64,000 nt of DNA from Trichoplax sp. H2 (lineage: Eukaryota > Placozoa > Uniplacotomia > Trichoplacea), in the NCBI GenBank assembly GCA_003344405.1, contig NOWV01000120.1:167708-231707 (forward strand), in the 5' to 3' direction. The notes under the pieces are model-generated. The model had not been told where the DNA came from. It did no database searches and saw nothing but the letters and a program-made list of their open reading frames with translations. Below, piece after piece: positions 1-13,325 of the stretch; position 1 is the stretch's first letter; the number at the start of each line of letters is the position of its first letter. Both the position numbers and the translations under genes were made by a program.

Positions 1-610
1 TCTTGCTAGACATTTTAGATCACCGTATACAATTATTACCAGCAAACTTAAGCCATTTTGCGTTTTATAGCTATGATGAAATGACGATAAGCGCATTAAT
101 GGCAGTATTAAACAGTAGTACTCTGAAATACGAGATAAACGCATAGTTGTAATATGTAACTTTTTTTACACGTTAGGCTTTACTGTTCAATCATTATGAT
201 AGAGGACTAAGATACGGTAATTGAGTCAAGTCAATACATTTAAATAAATTTTCTGCCAGGTTAAACTAGCACTAAGCTACAGCCAATAAATGAATCGTTA
301 CTTCATGTACTATTAAGTAGGCCTAGGTCAACTGAACGTTTATATATCTAACTACAGCACCAAAGTATAGTAAATTTAATAAATTGATCAGAAGGGAATG
401 TACGTAGTGCGTCTCATTATTTAAATTACAATTATTAAAGACTAGGATTGATCATATAAAATTTTAAGGCGAGCTATTTCCAAGAAGCAATCGAGAGCTA
501 AAGATCTTTACACAATTTTAGTTTAGATTTGATTCTATGCAACACTGTGATGATAAAACGATGCACTAAATTCTCGGCTTATTCCATTTTTGACATTTCA
601 AATTTTGTCG
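1..610. other. 3' flank of the TMEM87 gene, no gene seen
   Basis: AT-rich sequence beyond the stop codon of the minus-strand TMEM87 gene. It should contain that gene's 3' UTR. I see no exon-like stretch, RNA gene or repeat in it. Confidence 0.4.
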
Positions 611-3600
611 TCATGATTTCCTAAGCGAAGAATAAATTAAAAAGTTATTGGCCATATCGTAGCAATTAAACATAAATAAGACTAAGGCGATTTTAATGCA
701 TTCAGTAACCTCATCCGAGTCTAGTAAACTTGGCAGCCCACTATAAAATTAATTAATAAAATTTTGTCGATATTAAAATAATAGTAACAAAAGTCAATCA
801 CGTACAACGAAATGAAATTTTAAACTTACGCATCTCCAACGGAAGTTGGTATATTTTGCTCGACCCACTTCAAATCGTCCTCCTATGAAAATAGTATTTA
901 AATTTCAGTACATATTCGAACATATCATGCAATTGCGCGTATCGATTTAGGCATACAGCTCTAGAAACAGTACGCGACGTGGACGAATTATTCACTGATC
1001 GCATTTTCATTCCATCTATTTAAATTAAATAGAAAAAGTTACGTAAGGTTTTATTCTATTACTAGAGTATATATACATATACACAGTAATTAATGAAAAA
1101 GAGCAATACAAACCGAAAGCTTCTGATAAAGCAGTTCCGGCCTCATCATCTTCGTCGAGATCGGTCAGAGGAGAAAATGCATATCTAAAAGAGTTCATTC
1201 ACATGGATACTAGTCAGTTAATACCTCAGAAATTTGATGTAGCATTCAAGTCTATAGATGACTTTTATGTGTTAATAATATTCATTTAATTCTATATCTT
1301 ACACAAAAAAGAGTAACGGTTTAACAATTTCTAACAATTACCTTGAATTATTTTGCGTTGGTCGCCATAAGACCATAATCACTAATAAGATACAAGAAAA
1401 CAGAACATGCCAGAAAGCTTCATCTAACCATAAATCTCTCCAATCCTGCAGAAATCCTTAGTATTAGTAAAATAGTGAAGAGATAATATACTACATCAAG
1501 TTGATGCAGTCTATTGTTTAGCTGTAGTTGTTCTGACTACACAAATTACCTTAATACAGTTACCAACTTGATGGGTTTTTATCGACCACACCATGAAAAT
1601 AACCGATACTGCAGGGTGGTAAGATTAATGTTTGTTGCATTAACGTATTATATTGTATACAGATATTCATATTAGCAGTTTAATATTGAGAAAACATTAA
1701 TTTCGTAAATATCGATACCTAGTACAGAAAATATCAAGGTATTAGTAAAGTGTCTGTAGAGGGTCAGCTTTATTTGATTTCTTCGCAACCGTAGAGTTCT
1801 TGTTGTCTTCACTAAGGACATAAATACTTACAGAATATTAAGGCATTAACAAATTATGACAAAATACTGGTTTAGTAGATACATTTTATAGTACATCACG
1901 CTAACAACAGAATAAAAAGGATATCCACCAGCATATGCCAGCATCAACTAGAGCTAAGGGGAGGCTTGCAAACAATATCTTTTGGGTTGCTTCACCTTTA
2001 GTCTGTATTATAAGATCGATAATAGGAGTCACATACATAGGTAATCTTCATTGAACGCTATTCAAGCAACACGGAGATTTTGTACTGTATAGACAAGAAT
2101 ACAAACTTGTACTACACGCATCATGCTTTCTATCATGCTTAGAACGAAGTAAAGGCCGCCAACACCCAACACCCGATTCAACATTGGTCCTAAGCGTGGT
2201 CTAATAAATACGAAATATTTAGATAAAAGTGATTTGAAAGTATTGAAATATATCAGCAGCAAATTGAAACCAACTTTACGATTCCATAACCAAGACTGAC
2301 GATGATAACCAACATTCTGGCTATTGTTCGCTTCATGCATGAGATAAGTTCAGCAAAAACCAATAGAGATTGATCTACCAATGCGAAAAGCATATGTGTA
2401 GTAAACGGTTACTCATTTTTAGCTAGTAGCTGTAAACATCTGCCGAAAACAGCAAGAAAATACACGTAAGTTAATCATACTAACTTGCTTGACCAGATCC
2501 ATTAGTAAAATTGTAAACAGAGTAGAAAACGGCTTTTTCAACCATACCTACATTAAGAATCACATCACACATTAAAGATTACATGAATTTGAATGTATAC
2601 CTTAAGTGTAATAGTACATTAGAAAAGGTAATCTATTTTTAATACCGAAAGCAATGACTCCACCAATCCAGAACTAATAGCGTAATACAAGAAAAAATGT
2701 CGTACCATTAAATATTAGTATTGATTAAATAAATATGTAGTTGCAAAATTGTAAAATTATATGACGCAACCATACTTGTATTCTTAGTAGATCTCTCCAC
2801 TGACACGCGCACAGAATCAACCAGACGAAGCAATAAATACTATATATACTACACATAACCGCGTAGAACTGTGCCAGTAAAAATGAAACGTAAATAATTA
2901 TACGACTATGAAACAATTAAGAACCAAAACTAAGCATTGAGAACAAATTAATTTGAACAGCTACCGGCAGTAATGGGTATTCAGCCGAACTTAGATATCC
3001 AGTAGGATTTTTGGTAGATAGTTTCACTGTAACGTACATAAGAAGAATGGCTCAATTTTTAATAAATTATGTCTTAATGAATTAGCTAACTATAGCTAAA
3101 AATACGTGCATACAAGTACAATTTTCCTATATAGCTACAGTTCGTATAATAATTCGACGAAAGATTCAGTAACTGTGTAAAGAGTGACGTCATAACATAA
3201 TTACAGTATCTCGGTCTTGATTTAGATATTGTATTATGGTATTTTAATAAAATTAAAAATTTGCTTCTCGTGAATATACATTACCTCCTACATTAAAAGT
3301 AACATTCGAATTAGGGACAGGCTTGGATATTGCGCTTACAAATGGCGTAATTTCAATTACCACTATATAAACGCTTTCGTTGATTGTTTTCGCTACTTGG
3401 AAACTTGCCTTTTCAAAGTATAAAAAAGTATATTTTCAACTTCTCACAGTAACTAAGTACTCGTAAACGTATAATTTAGAGATAAAACGAAATAGTTTAA
3501 TGAAAAGAAACTAACTTTATAGTATAAATCCTATTAAGGAACTGAGTCAAAACATAGTAGAGTTAATTATTACCGATTTATTGTCATCAGTAGATGTTAC

Positions 3601-6600
3601 CTTAGTTGGTTCAGCTGGATTGCTATCATTGGTATTCGTACGTTCGTTATTAACAGCTCGAGCAGATCTACTTCCGTTATTAGTTGTCGGCGTTGTACTG
3701 TCATTTTTACCATCCACTGTAGCATGCGTTGCGGGCGGAGCAATCTATCATGATATTAAATATGAATAGATAAAATAACGAGTTAGTCAAATTGTGTAGC
3801 TCATAAACGAAAAAGTACTAAACGTGTTCAAGAGTTATCATTGAGGTATTACAATGGTCCTATCAGCACTGAATAGATTAACTTACTGTAGGCGCTTTGC
3901 TGAGTGCATGGTTCTACAAAAGTAATTGATTTTAAAATTAATACTCTAAAATTAAGACAAACCATATTACAAATAATTACAAAGAAAGCTACGTACGGTT
4001 AGTGAGATATCATCTTTACACTTGTGTACTTCAGAGGCATGGATTCTTGGATTCAAAGGTACATTTCCCATTAATCGCTTAACATCCATTTGCTGTAGAG
4101 AAATAAAGATTTATTTAGAATTATACCGATAAAAACAATTTAGTGTATGCAACGGGTAAAATTTTTATTTCTCTAAATGAAAGATATCATCCTAATTAAT
4201 GCACAAGTTATTATAATTATATGTTAAATAAAAAGTATAGAATTACTACAACAAAATAAATATGGATACTGTCATGATTGGGCTCTATAATAATATAGTT
4301 CTCGGTATATTAGACTCAAATACAGCACTATTACAACACATTTAATCGCAAGTTAAGTACTTGTTTTATAGATATACGCGTAATAATAAATTTACTATTT
4401 TAGTTACAAAAAATACATGGAAATATTTTACGCGAAATAATACCATAAGTAGATATCCCTATAGAATTTAATGCTAGCGTAATTGCAATATCCAAGTGCG
4501 GGGGCATTCTAAATTCTATTCAATATCAGATACGCTATAAATGTTTAACATTGAACTGAAAGTAACTTTCACTGGCGTTTACACTGCATGGCCATGATAA
4601 TTGCTTTAACGGTTGATATTGCTTTCACTTTATTTTACAAATTTGAGCTCAAACACTTAATTGATCATATATATTACTGCATCATAATAAGTAATGGTCT
4701 AATACAGAAAATCCTTTTTTACGTTATAATCTAATCTCTTAGGGTAACACATTATCGGTAAAATACATTCATATGCTCAGTTAATATTTCTTATCAGACG
4801 TAAAATCAAATTAGATTTGCTAATAGTTACAGCGTACTTGATAGGCAGAGAATATTAATATTTGTAACGGTAACATATAATTTCCTAAAACTATATATAT
4901 GAAGTAATAAGCTTTGCAAAGAAGTTACGTATTTTAAAGTAAGCATTAGTAGCGATCAACAATTTTAAACTTTCACAAAAATGTACAACATAAGTCTGAT
5001 TAGAGTGAAAATATCGACTTCTCAGCTAGGTAAAATAAAGATAAAAGGATCACACCATTTTCTTTGAATGCAGACATAAAGTAGACAATATAACTGCAGT
5101 TGTATGCTAGTATGATTTAATGATTTACCGATTGTACTCCTTGCATATCATTGAGACATGAACGTTCTAGTAAAGACCATGAAAACCGGAGTTTTGCTTC
5201 TGAAGGTGTCGATTTGCAATCAGTGACTATAAAGATAGATATTGCCGTTTCTGATTACCAGCATTCATCATCTTAAATTAATTTAATATTAACAATAACA
5301 TAGCAATGACGAAAGTAAAAGTGCTTATTAATGTTATCCAGTTCGATTTTGTACTTTATTCTATTTTTGAATCAATTAGGGTCAATATGATACTATTACT
5401 GCGTAAGATGATGGTGTATTGAGTATTCGTACCCAGAGTTAATGGAGTCAAATCAGATAAAGATTATTAGTTAGAAGTAATACCACTGTATATTACGGTT
5501 GCAACAATGTTACAAAGTTTCAGGATACGACATAGGCAATCTGTATGTTTCTATTTCTTATTTTATTCAGACGCCACTATACTAAGATGTAGATTTTAAA
5601 AGTGAGAAGTGGTGAAAATAAATTTAAAACGGGTAAAATCAATCCAAGAGTTTAAAGTGTGACGATAATGCTGTATTTACACTTTATGGTATCACAAAGT
5701 TAAAGAAGATGAATATATCTTTCTTCTTTCTTCAAGTTAAGGTATTATAATATTATATTGACAGTATAATGTACATATCGTAATTGGAATAAGGTATAAA
5801 CGTGACAAGCATTTAACGTGGAAAGGAAGAATGGTGTACAATATACGATAATAGAAGTTTGAAATTTTCTCTTTCCTTTCAATACTATGTTGTATTGATA
5901 TCTTTCTATTAAGAGATCGACTATATCGTGTACATACTTTTATAATGTAGACGAAGTTAAAGAATAAGTCTCGTATGGTATAGTAGTTTTTAGTTTTTAG
6001 TTTTTAATACTTTTTCATTTCTTTTTCAATACATTATTATATTAATCTATTTCAAATTTCCTATCAGGAGATAGGTAGCTTTCATGCTCTACTTTTAGTA
6101 AGATAAAATCTTTTGTAGGGCTTTCAAGTAAGTCGTGATAGTATGTTTAACAATTATAACATTACAAAGGCAAAGAATTTGATACACTCGTTGTAAATCT
6201 TCTCTTTTTCTCTTTCAATATTATATTATCGTCATGCCATTTACTTTGAGATAGAAAACTACTTGACAGAATTGACCTTTATTGGGGAGACGGTATAAAG
6301 TCATAACTGAAGAAGATATCTTATATTTATCCATCTATCAATATTAATATCTTATCCATACGAATATTGCAGTATGTGTGTAAAAATTATGATTATAATT
6401 ATAGACGATTTTGTCATAAGTACTATTACAGGTTAAAATTTCGACCAGTTTAAAATGGAAAGTTATAGAATAGAATAATAAACGTCATCAAGTTCTATAT
6501 TATAGGAAATATCTTAATATCCAATTTTGATATAATTAATACAATATTAATTAGGATCAAAATAATTGATAATATTGAGGAAAAACTACATAGCACATTT

Positions 6601-7762
6601 TTAGGTAACTTACTATGAATACTAATGGAAGCATTGGCATATAACGATTTCTGCTGGATGAGGATATTCTTAGCCTAGAATTGAAAACAATGCAATTAAC
6701 CAGGATTAGTGGATAATTACGCATATTCCCTTAGATTATCCACCTTGATGTCAATCTACATGAGTCTATTCCTTGATTGACGATTGAAAAGTAGTGAATT
6801 CGCGTCAAACGTATCGAGCGAGCCAGTACTCGTAATTTATTATTACATCATTAACATGGCAATGATAGAGATAGCTCTATTGCCATGTCTGAGATGTCAA
6901 AATGTGGTTATTATTATTATTATTACATGTTACAGTATCCTCGGAGAAAATTTAGCCTAAAAAAATTTCGACTAATATAGGTATAGCGAAAGTAGTTCAA
7001 AATGGACATATCCCATTCTACAGTATTTGAAGCGGGTAGAACATGATGACACGCACTAATTCATCCTGAATATATATTCAAGGCTACAACATAGAATTGT
7101 TCCTGTGGTCATTCTCTCTCTATTCTATTTTTACAGTTGTTATCCAAGTCCATTCTTACTATGACGCAAGTTAACTACTGTATAAATGTCGAACGAAGAT
7201 TCTTGACTAGGTTGTAGAAAGGAGAGCGAGCAAGTGCAGCAATAATTCTATATAAATGAGACAGTTTTAGTGATATTAATAAAAATCATTGGCTTAGTTA
7301 ATAGTTTTTGGAGTCTAATTTGTCCTACAATAGTGATAGCAATTTAATCTAGAATAGGTCATCATTAATTAGTTCAAGTGGAAAAGTCGTAGTGAAGTAG
7401 AATGGCGGCGTAAATATTGTTTGGCTAAGCGATGATGGCCATTTATTATGACAAGCCCCAAACAATAGAACTGAAACTATACTGTAGTCTATATGCTTGA
7501 TCGAAGCCCCTTTGCGTAGTCCGTTATCCTATGTAATGCTGATGCTTATGATTCAGTCAGCTAGCCATCAGTAAGATTAAAGACGTCAAATAAAAGCTCT
7601 ACTCTATCGTTATCATGAATTCTACTCATAGTTTCATTAAGATACAACCTGATTAATCTTTAAATTAAAGATTCCTCGTTCTGGTAAAGCTAGACAAGGT
7701 ATTAAAAACGATGCTAAAATCATCCATTTCACCATGCTTAAGCTGCGCCATATGTAAGCCAT
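611..7762 (-). CDS. TMEM87: TMEM87-like Golgi seven-transmembrane protein (GOST family), multi-exon
   Basis: Homologue of animal TMEM87A/B, Golgi-resident membrane proteins with a luminal N-terminal domain and seven transmembrane helices, linked to retrograde traffic and Golgi ion homeostasis. Exons on the minus strand: 7762-7649 (signal peptide starting [14 protein letters not shown]), 5226-5129, 4092-3997, 3744-3574 (Ser/Thr/Asn-rich linker), 3408-3285, 3026-2965, 2868-2776, about 2555-2490 and 2390-2275, 2200-2107, then about 2015-1925, 1840-1745, 1605-1525, 1437-1345 and 1185-1114, 1015-957, 882-830 and 740-611. Recognisable family segments are [87 protein letters not shown] and LPSLLDSDE near the C-terminus. 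Splice phases agree at the junctions I checked, except between the exons near 2275 and 2200, which I could not reconcile. At least one more exon is expected between 7649 and 5226 and was not found. Confidence 0.9.
6854..6888. repeat. Hairpin in the first large intron region of TMEM87
   Basis: ACATGGCAAT at 6854-6863 pairs with ATTGCCATGT at 6879-6888. Additional pairing of ATAGAG with CTCTAT inside leaves a small bulge and loop. It lies in a long intronic stretch without recognised exons; no miRNA claim is made. Confidence 0.6.
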
Positions 7763-7869
7763 CTTGGATGCGGTTCACCTCTGTCTTCACCGTCACAATC
7801 AAAACGGATTGAGGTGCTTGCAGGAGGTTTGCGTATACGCATGCGTATAGGATGAGATCATCCCATCAT

Positions 7870-7877
7870 TGACGTCA
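7870..7877. promoter_or_regulatory. Perfect CRE palindrome TGACGTCA
   Basis: Exact match to the CREB/ATF consensus, 107 bp upstream of the TMEM87 start codon and about 530 bp upstream of the NUSAP1-like start codon. It is a short motif, so a chance match is possible, but it lies in the promoter-sized interval of a divergent gene pair. Confidence 0.5.
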
Positions 7878-8104
7878 ACGTGGACGACCAATGAAAACAA
7901 AGGAATTCAATTTAAAAAAATAAAAATACTGTTTATTACTCTACTAGAGTAAGTGTTCTGTCGTGTTCTTAAGATCGGAAGGATTAGAAATTTTGTCGTT
8001 TTCATCTTGATCATTTTAATTGTGATATCGAATTTCAAGTGCTGGTTTTGGCTTTAGCATTCAAGTAATAGTTGCTCGTTTGCCAAAAACGATTTTCATT
8101 TTTG

Positions 8105-8195
8105 TGTACTGTACACTGTACACTGTACAGGATAGTAGTGTAATCCCTGTTAGAACCGGAAATCTTACTGTACACTGTACTGTACACTGTACTGG
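8105..8195. repeat. ACTGTAC/GTACAGT palindromic motif cluster
   Basis: Two runs of tandem and inverted ACTGTAC units separated by about 50 bp of unique sequence. The same self-complementary motif recurs in clusters near 20.4, 20.8, 22.5, 25.6, 53.3 and 63.3 kb of this window. Confidence 0.8.
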
Positions 8196-8405
8196 ACTGG
8201 AACTCGGTAACGGTCATTCAATTCAAATTTCTAGCTGACTTGATCGTTATAAACATTCGCATACTACAGTATATTGGAAGAATTTGCAGTAGGAATAACT
8301 ATAATTGATATAGTCAGCTCAGACTGGATTAAATTCAACATTGTAAACATACGTCTTCTGTGTGCAAGCTGTAAATTTCAGCATTCTTGAAGTTCAGGAA
8401 TCAAA

Positions 8406-11400
8406 ATGTCCAATTTTGAGTCATTAGACGAACTGAAAGCTTTGAAACGACCGCAGTTGCAAAAGCTTTGCAAAAAACATGGAATTAAAGCAGCTGGAAA
8501 GGTAATGGAAATAGAAGACTTAATGAAATGACCATAAGCTATTTGGCTAATAATGTATAACTTCTGTTATCGAGTAGAGAGCTAGGATTTTATATTACTG
8601 AAATGAATAGTTGCTAGATAAACTGTACTGCACGTATTGAGCATGCAATCGCGTGGAGGTGTAAGCAAAAGATGTCATGAAAATCGAACAGTCTGATCAT
8701 AAATGGCAAACTCCAAAAGCAGAGAATTTAAAATTTTATATTTTCAGGCATATTATACTGGTATTGATGGATTAAAGAGTACATATATATGTAGATCATT
8801 AGTTTGTATAATCAATAGTATCATAGTGGACCAACTACTACAGTCACTTCTGCAAAAAAATTTGGAGACAGGATTGTTCGATTGCAACGAATAAGTATAC
8901 TTCAAATTATAATTAGTGATTGACCTGACTACATTCCATACCGTCGCAAGATGCAAAAAATATCTTAATATCCAAATTTTATGTACATGGAGCACCTGAC
9001 ATTTATACTAATGTCTAATTCTAAAGTTTCTACGTTCATCATGATAATGCAAGACTGTATACATCTCTGTATTACTAATGCCATTGAAAAGACGCGTGTA
9101 AAAGCATCTACATTTTAGAATAATCAATCTTAGTCTAATTGGTTTTTGTTTCGAAACACAGTAGATAACATAACTTATTTATTTTTATTTTTATTCTACT
9201 ATACAATTTCCTATTCACTATCCTATGATAATTTCTATCCGTTGTTCATACAAAATTGCATCTCATTTCTGCTTAAAGCATCATTGTACATTTTATGTGA
9301 AACCACAGTACAGGCAGTATTCTTACAATATTTTACTGCATATTCCAATTTAACGTCGGCTATATATTATTACTTCATTACCGTTAACTGTATTCCATAC
9401 TTATAAACATGCAGTATATGCTGTATATATACGTATACATACACATTTACGCCAAAATGTAATATTAATAGTTGTCACGGTTCGCTTACGAATTTATATA
9501 CCAAGTAAATTAAGAAAGTACTTTTAGATTATTGAAAGGTATCTCTACCGTCACTAATTATACGCGTATTTATTATTATCTTCAAACGTACAGTAGTGCT
9601 ATAATTTGATCATGATACGAACGTAGACTCAATAGTTTATTACTTATATCATAATTATGTTTCGTTCAATTTAAAGAACACTTATTTTACAAAATCTATA
9701 TAGCAGCAGCACTTACATATACGGTATACGTACATTGTTGATCATATAGCAGAATTCATTCAAATCATCTAGCCTTCACACTTAACTTGGTGAATCAAGG
9801 CTAATTATATATATACAATTAGCATGATTTGATAAGTGCCTTAGTAACATTATCTGTAGCTAACGATTCTCATCTATTATACTGTAGCTTATTCTTTTAC
9901 TTTAAAACATTTTATTCCTAGCTTTCTGATGGCGTGGATTACGTATAACAGTGAAAATATAGAAATCTGCTTTAATTATAATCATTTAGCAGACATAGCA
10001 CTTAACATTTATAATTTGTATCAATAGGCTAACTTGTTAATAGTAACTCGCTAAAATAGATTATTGCAGTGAAAATAAAACCAAAAATCATTATTGAACA
10101 TAATTGTAATACACCCATAACACATACATTCTAATTACGCCATATTATCACTGTGTATTTTGCATTAAGAACATCGAATTGATAGCTGCCCTTAAGAGAA
10201 TATTGCTCAAACCTAAAGTTTCCGGTAATACCTGGTAAGTCAACGCTCAACTTAAAGAATTGATTTCATAGATATCCGCGTTTCGACAATATACTGTGCT
10301 GTCTTGATATTAGGTACTATAGGTATGCATGCAGCATAGGATGCAAGTAGCAGCTCAACTGCAGCTGTTACTTTACACCATACATTTTTCTGTCTATTTA
10401 TATGTTACATACAGTATGTGTGTTGTATTGGTATTCCACACCATTAAGGTACTTATTAATTTTTTTCTTATGACGGAATTCTCTACCGTGAACATTCCTT
10501 CTATTCTCGAAGTACGCAATATAATTTAGTTGTTGAAAACGTACAGGAGAGATTTGAAGTATTTGTAAGTATCAGTAAAATGTTTGTTTGATTTAAAATT
10601 TAAAAATAATAATATAATAAAATCAAAGTAGAATCTAGTTTGCAATCAGTCTCAGCCCTCTCGCCGCCGAACCTACTATTTGATATACTATGCGATAACG
10701 ATTCACGTTACACATAATATCACAGACACAAAATCTGGTGTGGTGATATCTTAGGCGGATAAACTAATTAATTTATCATCCCGTTAGACACAGAATAGCA
10801 ATCGCCTAATTTTAAGCAATTTTGTTACAAATATTTCAGAATGGCAAGATTGAACCAGAAAGTATCTGCGATTCGACTACTGTACGTCGTCAGACTTACG
10901 ATAAGGATGTTAATCCTATCAGTTCTAAAGAGAATCAAGACCCTGTAGAACTTCAGGTAATTAACATCATAAATAAATTTGGCTGCTTTTACCCTTCGTC
11001 TTGTAAACTATATAATGCGCTATCCTATTTGCACTCATATGTTGCATAAATATTGTACTTATTCATGCCATTATTAGCAATTACTTTGCATCAAAATAAA
11101 ACCATTAAAAAATGCTATTTAGGTAAAAGTTGTGAATGATAACTTATCTGTTGGCAAAGTTCAGGCTGATCTGATGATGGAGCTAGGTGAAAGAGTGGCT
11201 GGTAAATAGTGAATTGTAACTGATAAAAATATTTCATTTAGCACTTTTTCTTAGTTATATATTACTGCAGCATAATGTTAGTTTACTGGACCTTAAAAAT
11301 ATGAGATGCTAGAATAATTACACTCTCTTATTAATTATATTATGAACGGATTAGCTTAAGTTACTTCGTGTTCACAAAATACATTCTAGCTCGTAAGGCT

Positions 11401-13325
11401 CTGGGATCTGAGACTGATACATCTAATAGCCCAAGCATACAAAAGCCAACCAAGGTAAAAGAAAAGCCGCCTTCTCAAGTTTCAGATCCACCTAAGACTA
11501 GAAAAAGAGCTCAAAAGAGCAATGGACCAACTAAAACCAGTAACATAGCTAAGAAAAGTGCATTAAAAAAAGCCGACTCAGTTTCGTCCTCCAAAAAACC
11601 AGGTACTTATGTTGTGCTCACAAATGTGTTGATTTTTCTTGCTAAGTGATGGATTTTCTATAATTTAAAGCAAGAAAAGCCACCAAACTCCCTGATTTCA
11701 AAAAATTGCACGCTCAAAACTTCAGCAAGTACGTATTAAGGATTCTCTATTTGTTACACTATAATTTTCTGTCCTTTTTAACACAATGATGTAAATGGAC
11801 TGTATTCACCAAGGGAGAAATTAGATTGTAAGACATACAGATAAAATCATATTACTCGTACAGTACGTTATTATTGACAGTATCCTTTCAGGTAGAAATT
11901 TTATTGGCCAATGAAGTAGATGAATTTTTGAAGTACATTTGACAACATCAGTGCATAATATTATCACTATTTATAATATCAGATTCGGCGAATCACTAGA
12001 TACTTATCTAGACAAGAAAAATAAAAGGCGGCAGTATTTAACGCAAAAACTGGTAATGAGAATCAAAAATTTAACTCTAATCTGTCTCTTAATTCATGCA
12101 AGATTAGTCGATTCTGTCGTTTGATTGTATTTTATGACACATAATCGATATTTATGTATTCCATTTTGATAGCAAAATAGTGTTGAAAAGAGGAAAATTG
12201 TGAAAGAGCCTACTGTTAGCTTTTCAAGCCAAGTATGTGATATAATTATATTTTGTATACGAAGTTGCCTTAAGTCAGTTTGCTATGTGTATAACATATT
12301 AAACCTATCATCATTATTAACTTAAAAAAGATTCCAGTACATTTCAACTTTTCATTAAACGATACAACAAAGACTGAATTCAATAATCGGACACCATCAC
12401 GTCGACACGCTAAGACACCAAATAAAAAGATTCGCAGTACAGTGGTATCATCAAAACAACCAAAAAGTAAGCAAAAATCTAAGGTCACTAGTTGATATTT
12501 CGTATTCAAATAATTATTTTGATAACAATATAATGGAGTATTAATTTTTATTTCCAATCTATGTTTTAAATTTAGCCCCTATGAGTTTTAAAACGCCAAA
12601 TAAGCGTATGAAGAATGCATCAATAAATCAAGCTCAAAGTAATGCATATTGCAGTATCGATTTAATTTAATTTGGCGCTGCAGTCAGATTGTGCAAGTAT
12701 TTGTATTATATGTAATGTGGCCATATTTATTCGTGTAGCACCGTTACAACGAGTACAGTTTGAAGATAGCGCTTTTCAGAGAAGGAAAAATTATGATTTA
12801 TGCAGAAGGAAATCGATTGGTGCAACGTCAGCAAAGAAATTAGCTAGAGGTTAGACGATTTATTCAAGGGTTATTGTCCTTGATTCCTGAAATTATTAAG
12901 CCTCAATTTTTTTTGAGATACATATGATTAGTAAATACTTTATGTTATGATCTGACAGAAAGAATAAGATCCATTCAAAATCATCCGAAAGATAATACAG
13001 TCTCACACGAGATTGACGTCAAGAAAGTCAAAGTTCCAACCAGGTTCGCATTAAAAGCAATAAAATCGTCCTATGGGGTTGCGCCTACACTGTTACATTG
13101 AAATCAGTTATATCAGTGCAACATTAATGATTAGCCGTATTTTACTGTACTGAAATAAAAAACAAACTCTTCGTTATTCGTGAATAAGCATTCTCTATCA
13201 TATAACTTTTACTAAAGAATTGATGTTTTCATATCAGGGAGCAGAGACGAAATAATGCTTTGAAAGACAGATCGAAAAAGAGAAACGACGCAGTGTTTGC
13301 TCGGCGTGGAATTCAACTACGTTAA
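8406..13325 (+). CDS. NUSAP1: NUSAP1-like nucleolar and spindle-associated protein, multi-exon
   Basis: Likely orthologue of NUSAP1, a microtubule- and chromatin-binding protein that bundles spindle microtubules in mitosis. Exon 1 (8406-8501, 32 codons) encodes a SAP-like helix-turn-helix start (LDELKALKRPQLQKLCKKHG). Exon 2 (10840-10956) joins in phase and carries a KEN box at residues 62-64. Further exons lie at about 11125-11201, 11392-11602 (Lys/Ser/Thr/Pro-rich), 11671-11728 (family block LPDFKKLHAQNFSK), 11980-12052 (SLDTYLDKKNKRRQ), 12330-12475, 12577-12650, 12739-12850 and 12960-13060. The last exon is 13238-13325, with a basic REQRRNNALKDR segment, an ARRGIQLR C-terminus and TAA. The order SAP, basic linker, FKKLH block and C-terminal basic ARRG/MRRG motif matches vertebrate NUSAP1. 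Most of the linker is diverged, so internal exon limits are approximate and one or two small exons may be missing. Confidence 0.86.

Larger units (their letters stand above)
7763..8405. promoter_or_regulatory. Shared 643-bp promoter region between divergent TMEM87 and NUSAP1-like genes
   Basis: The start codons of the two flanking genes point away from each other across this interval. It contains a perfect TGACGTCA (consensus CRE/ATF site) at 7870-7877 and a perfect 16-bp palindrome, TATACGCATGCGTATA, at 7834-7849 whose core resembles half of an NRF1-type site. A cluster of ACTGTAC tandem motifs follows at about 8105-8195. No TATA box is placed convincingly relative to either start. Bidirectional use is inferred from the geometry. 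Confidence 0.55.

Noticed and set aside
6854-6888. Hairpin in the TMEM87 intron as a microRNA precursor
   Set aside because: The stem is short (10 bp plus a bulged 6 bp) and its arms are shorter than a typical 22-nt duplex.
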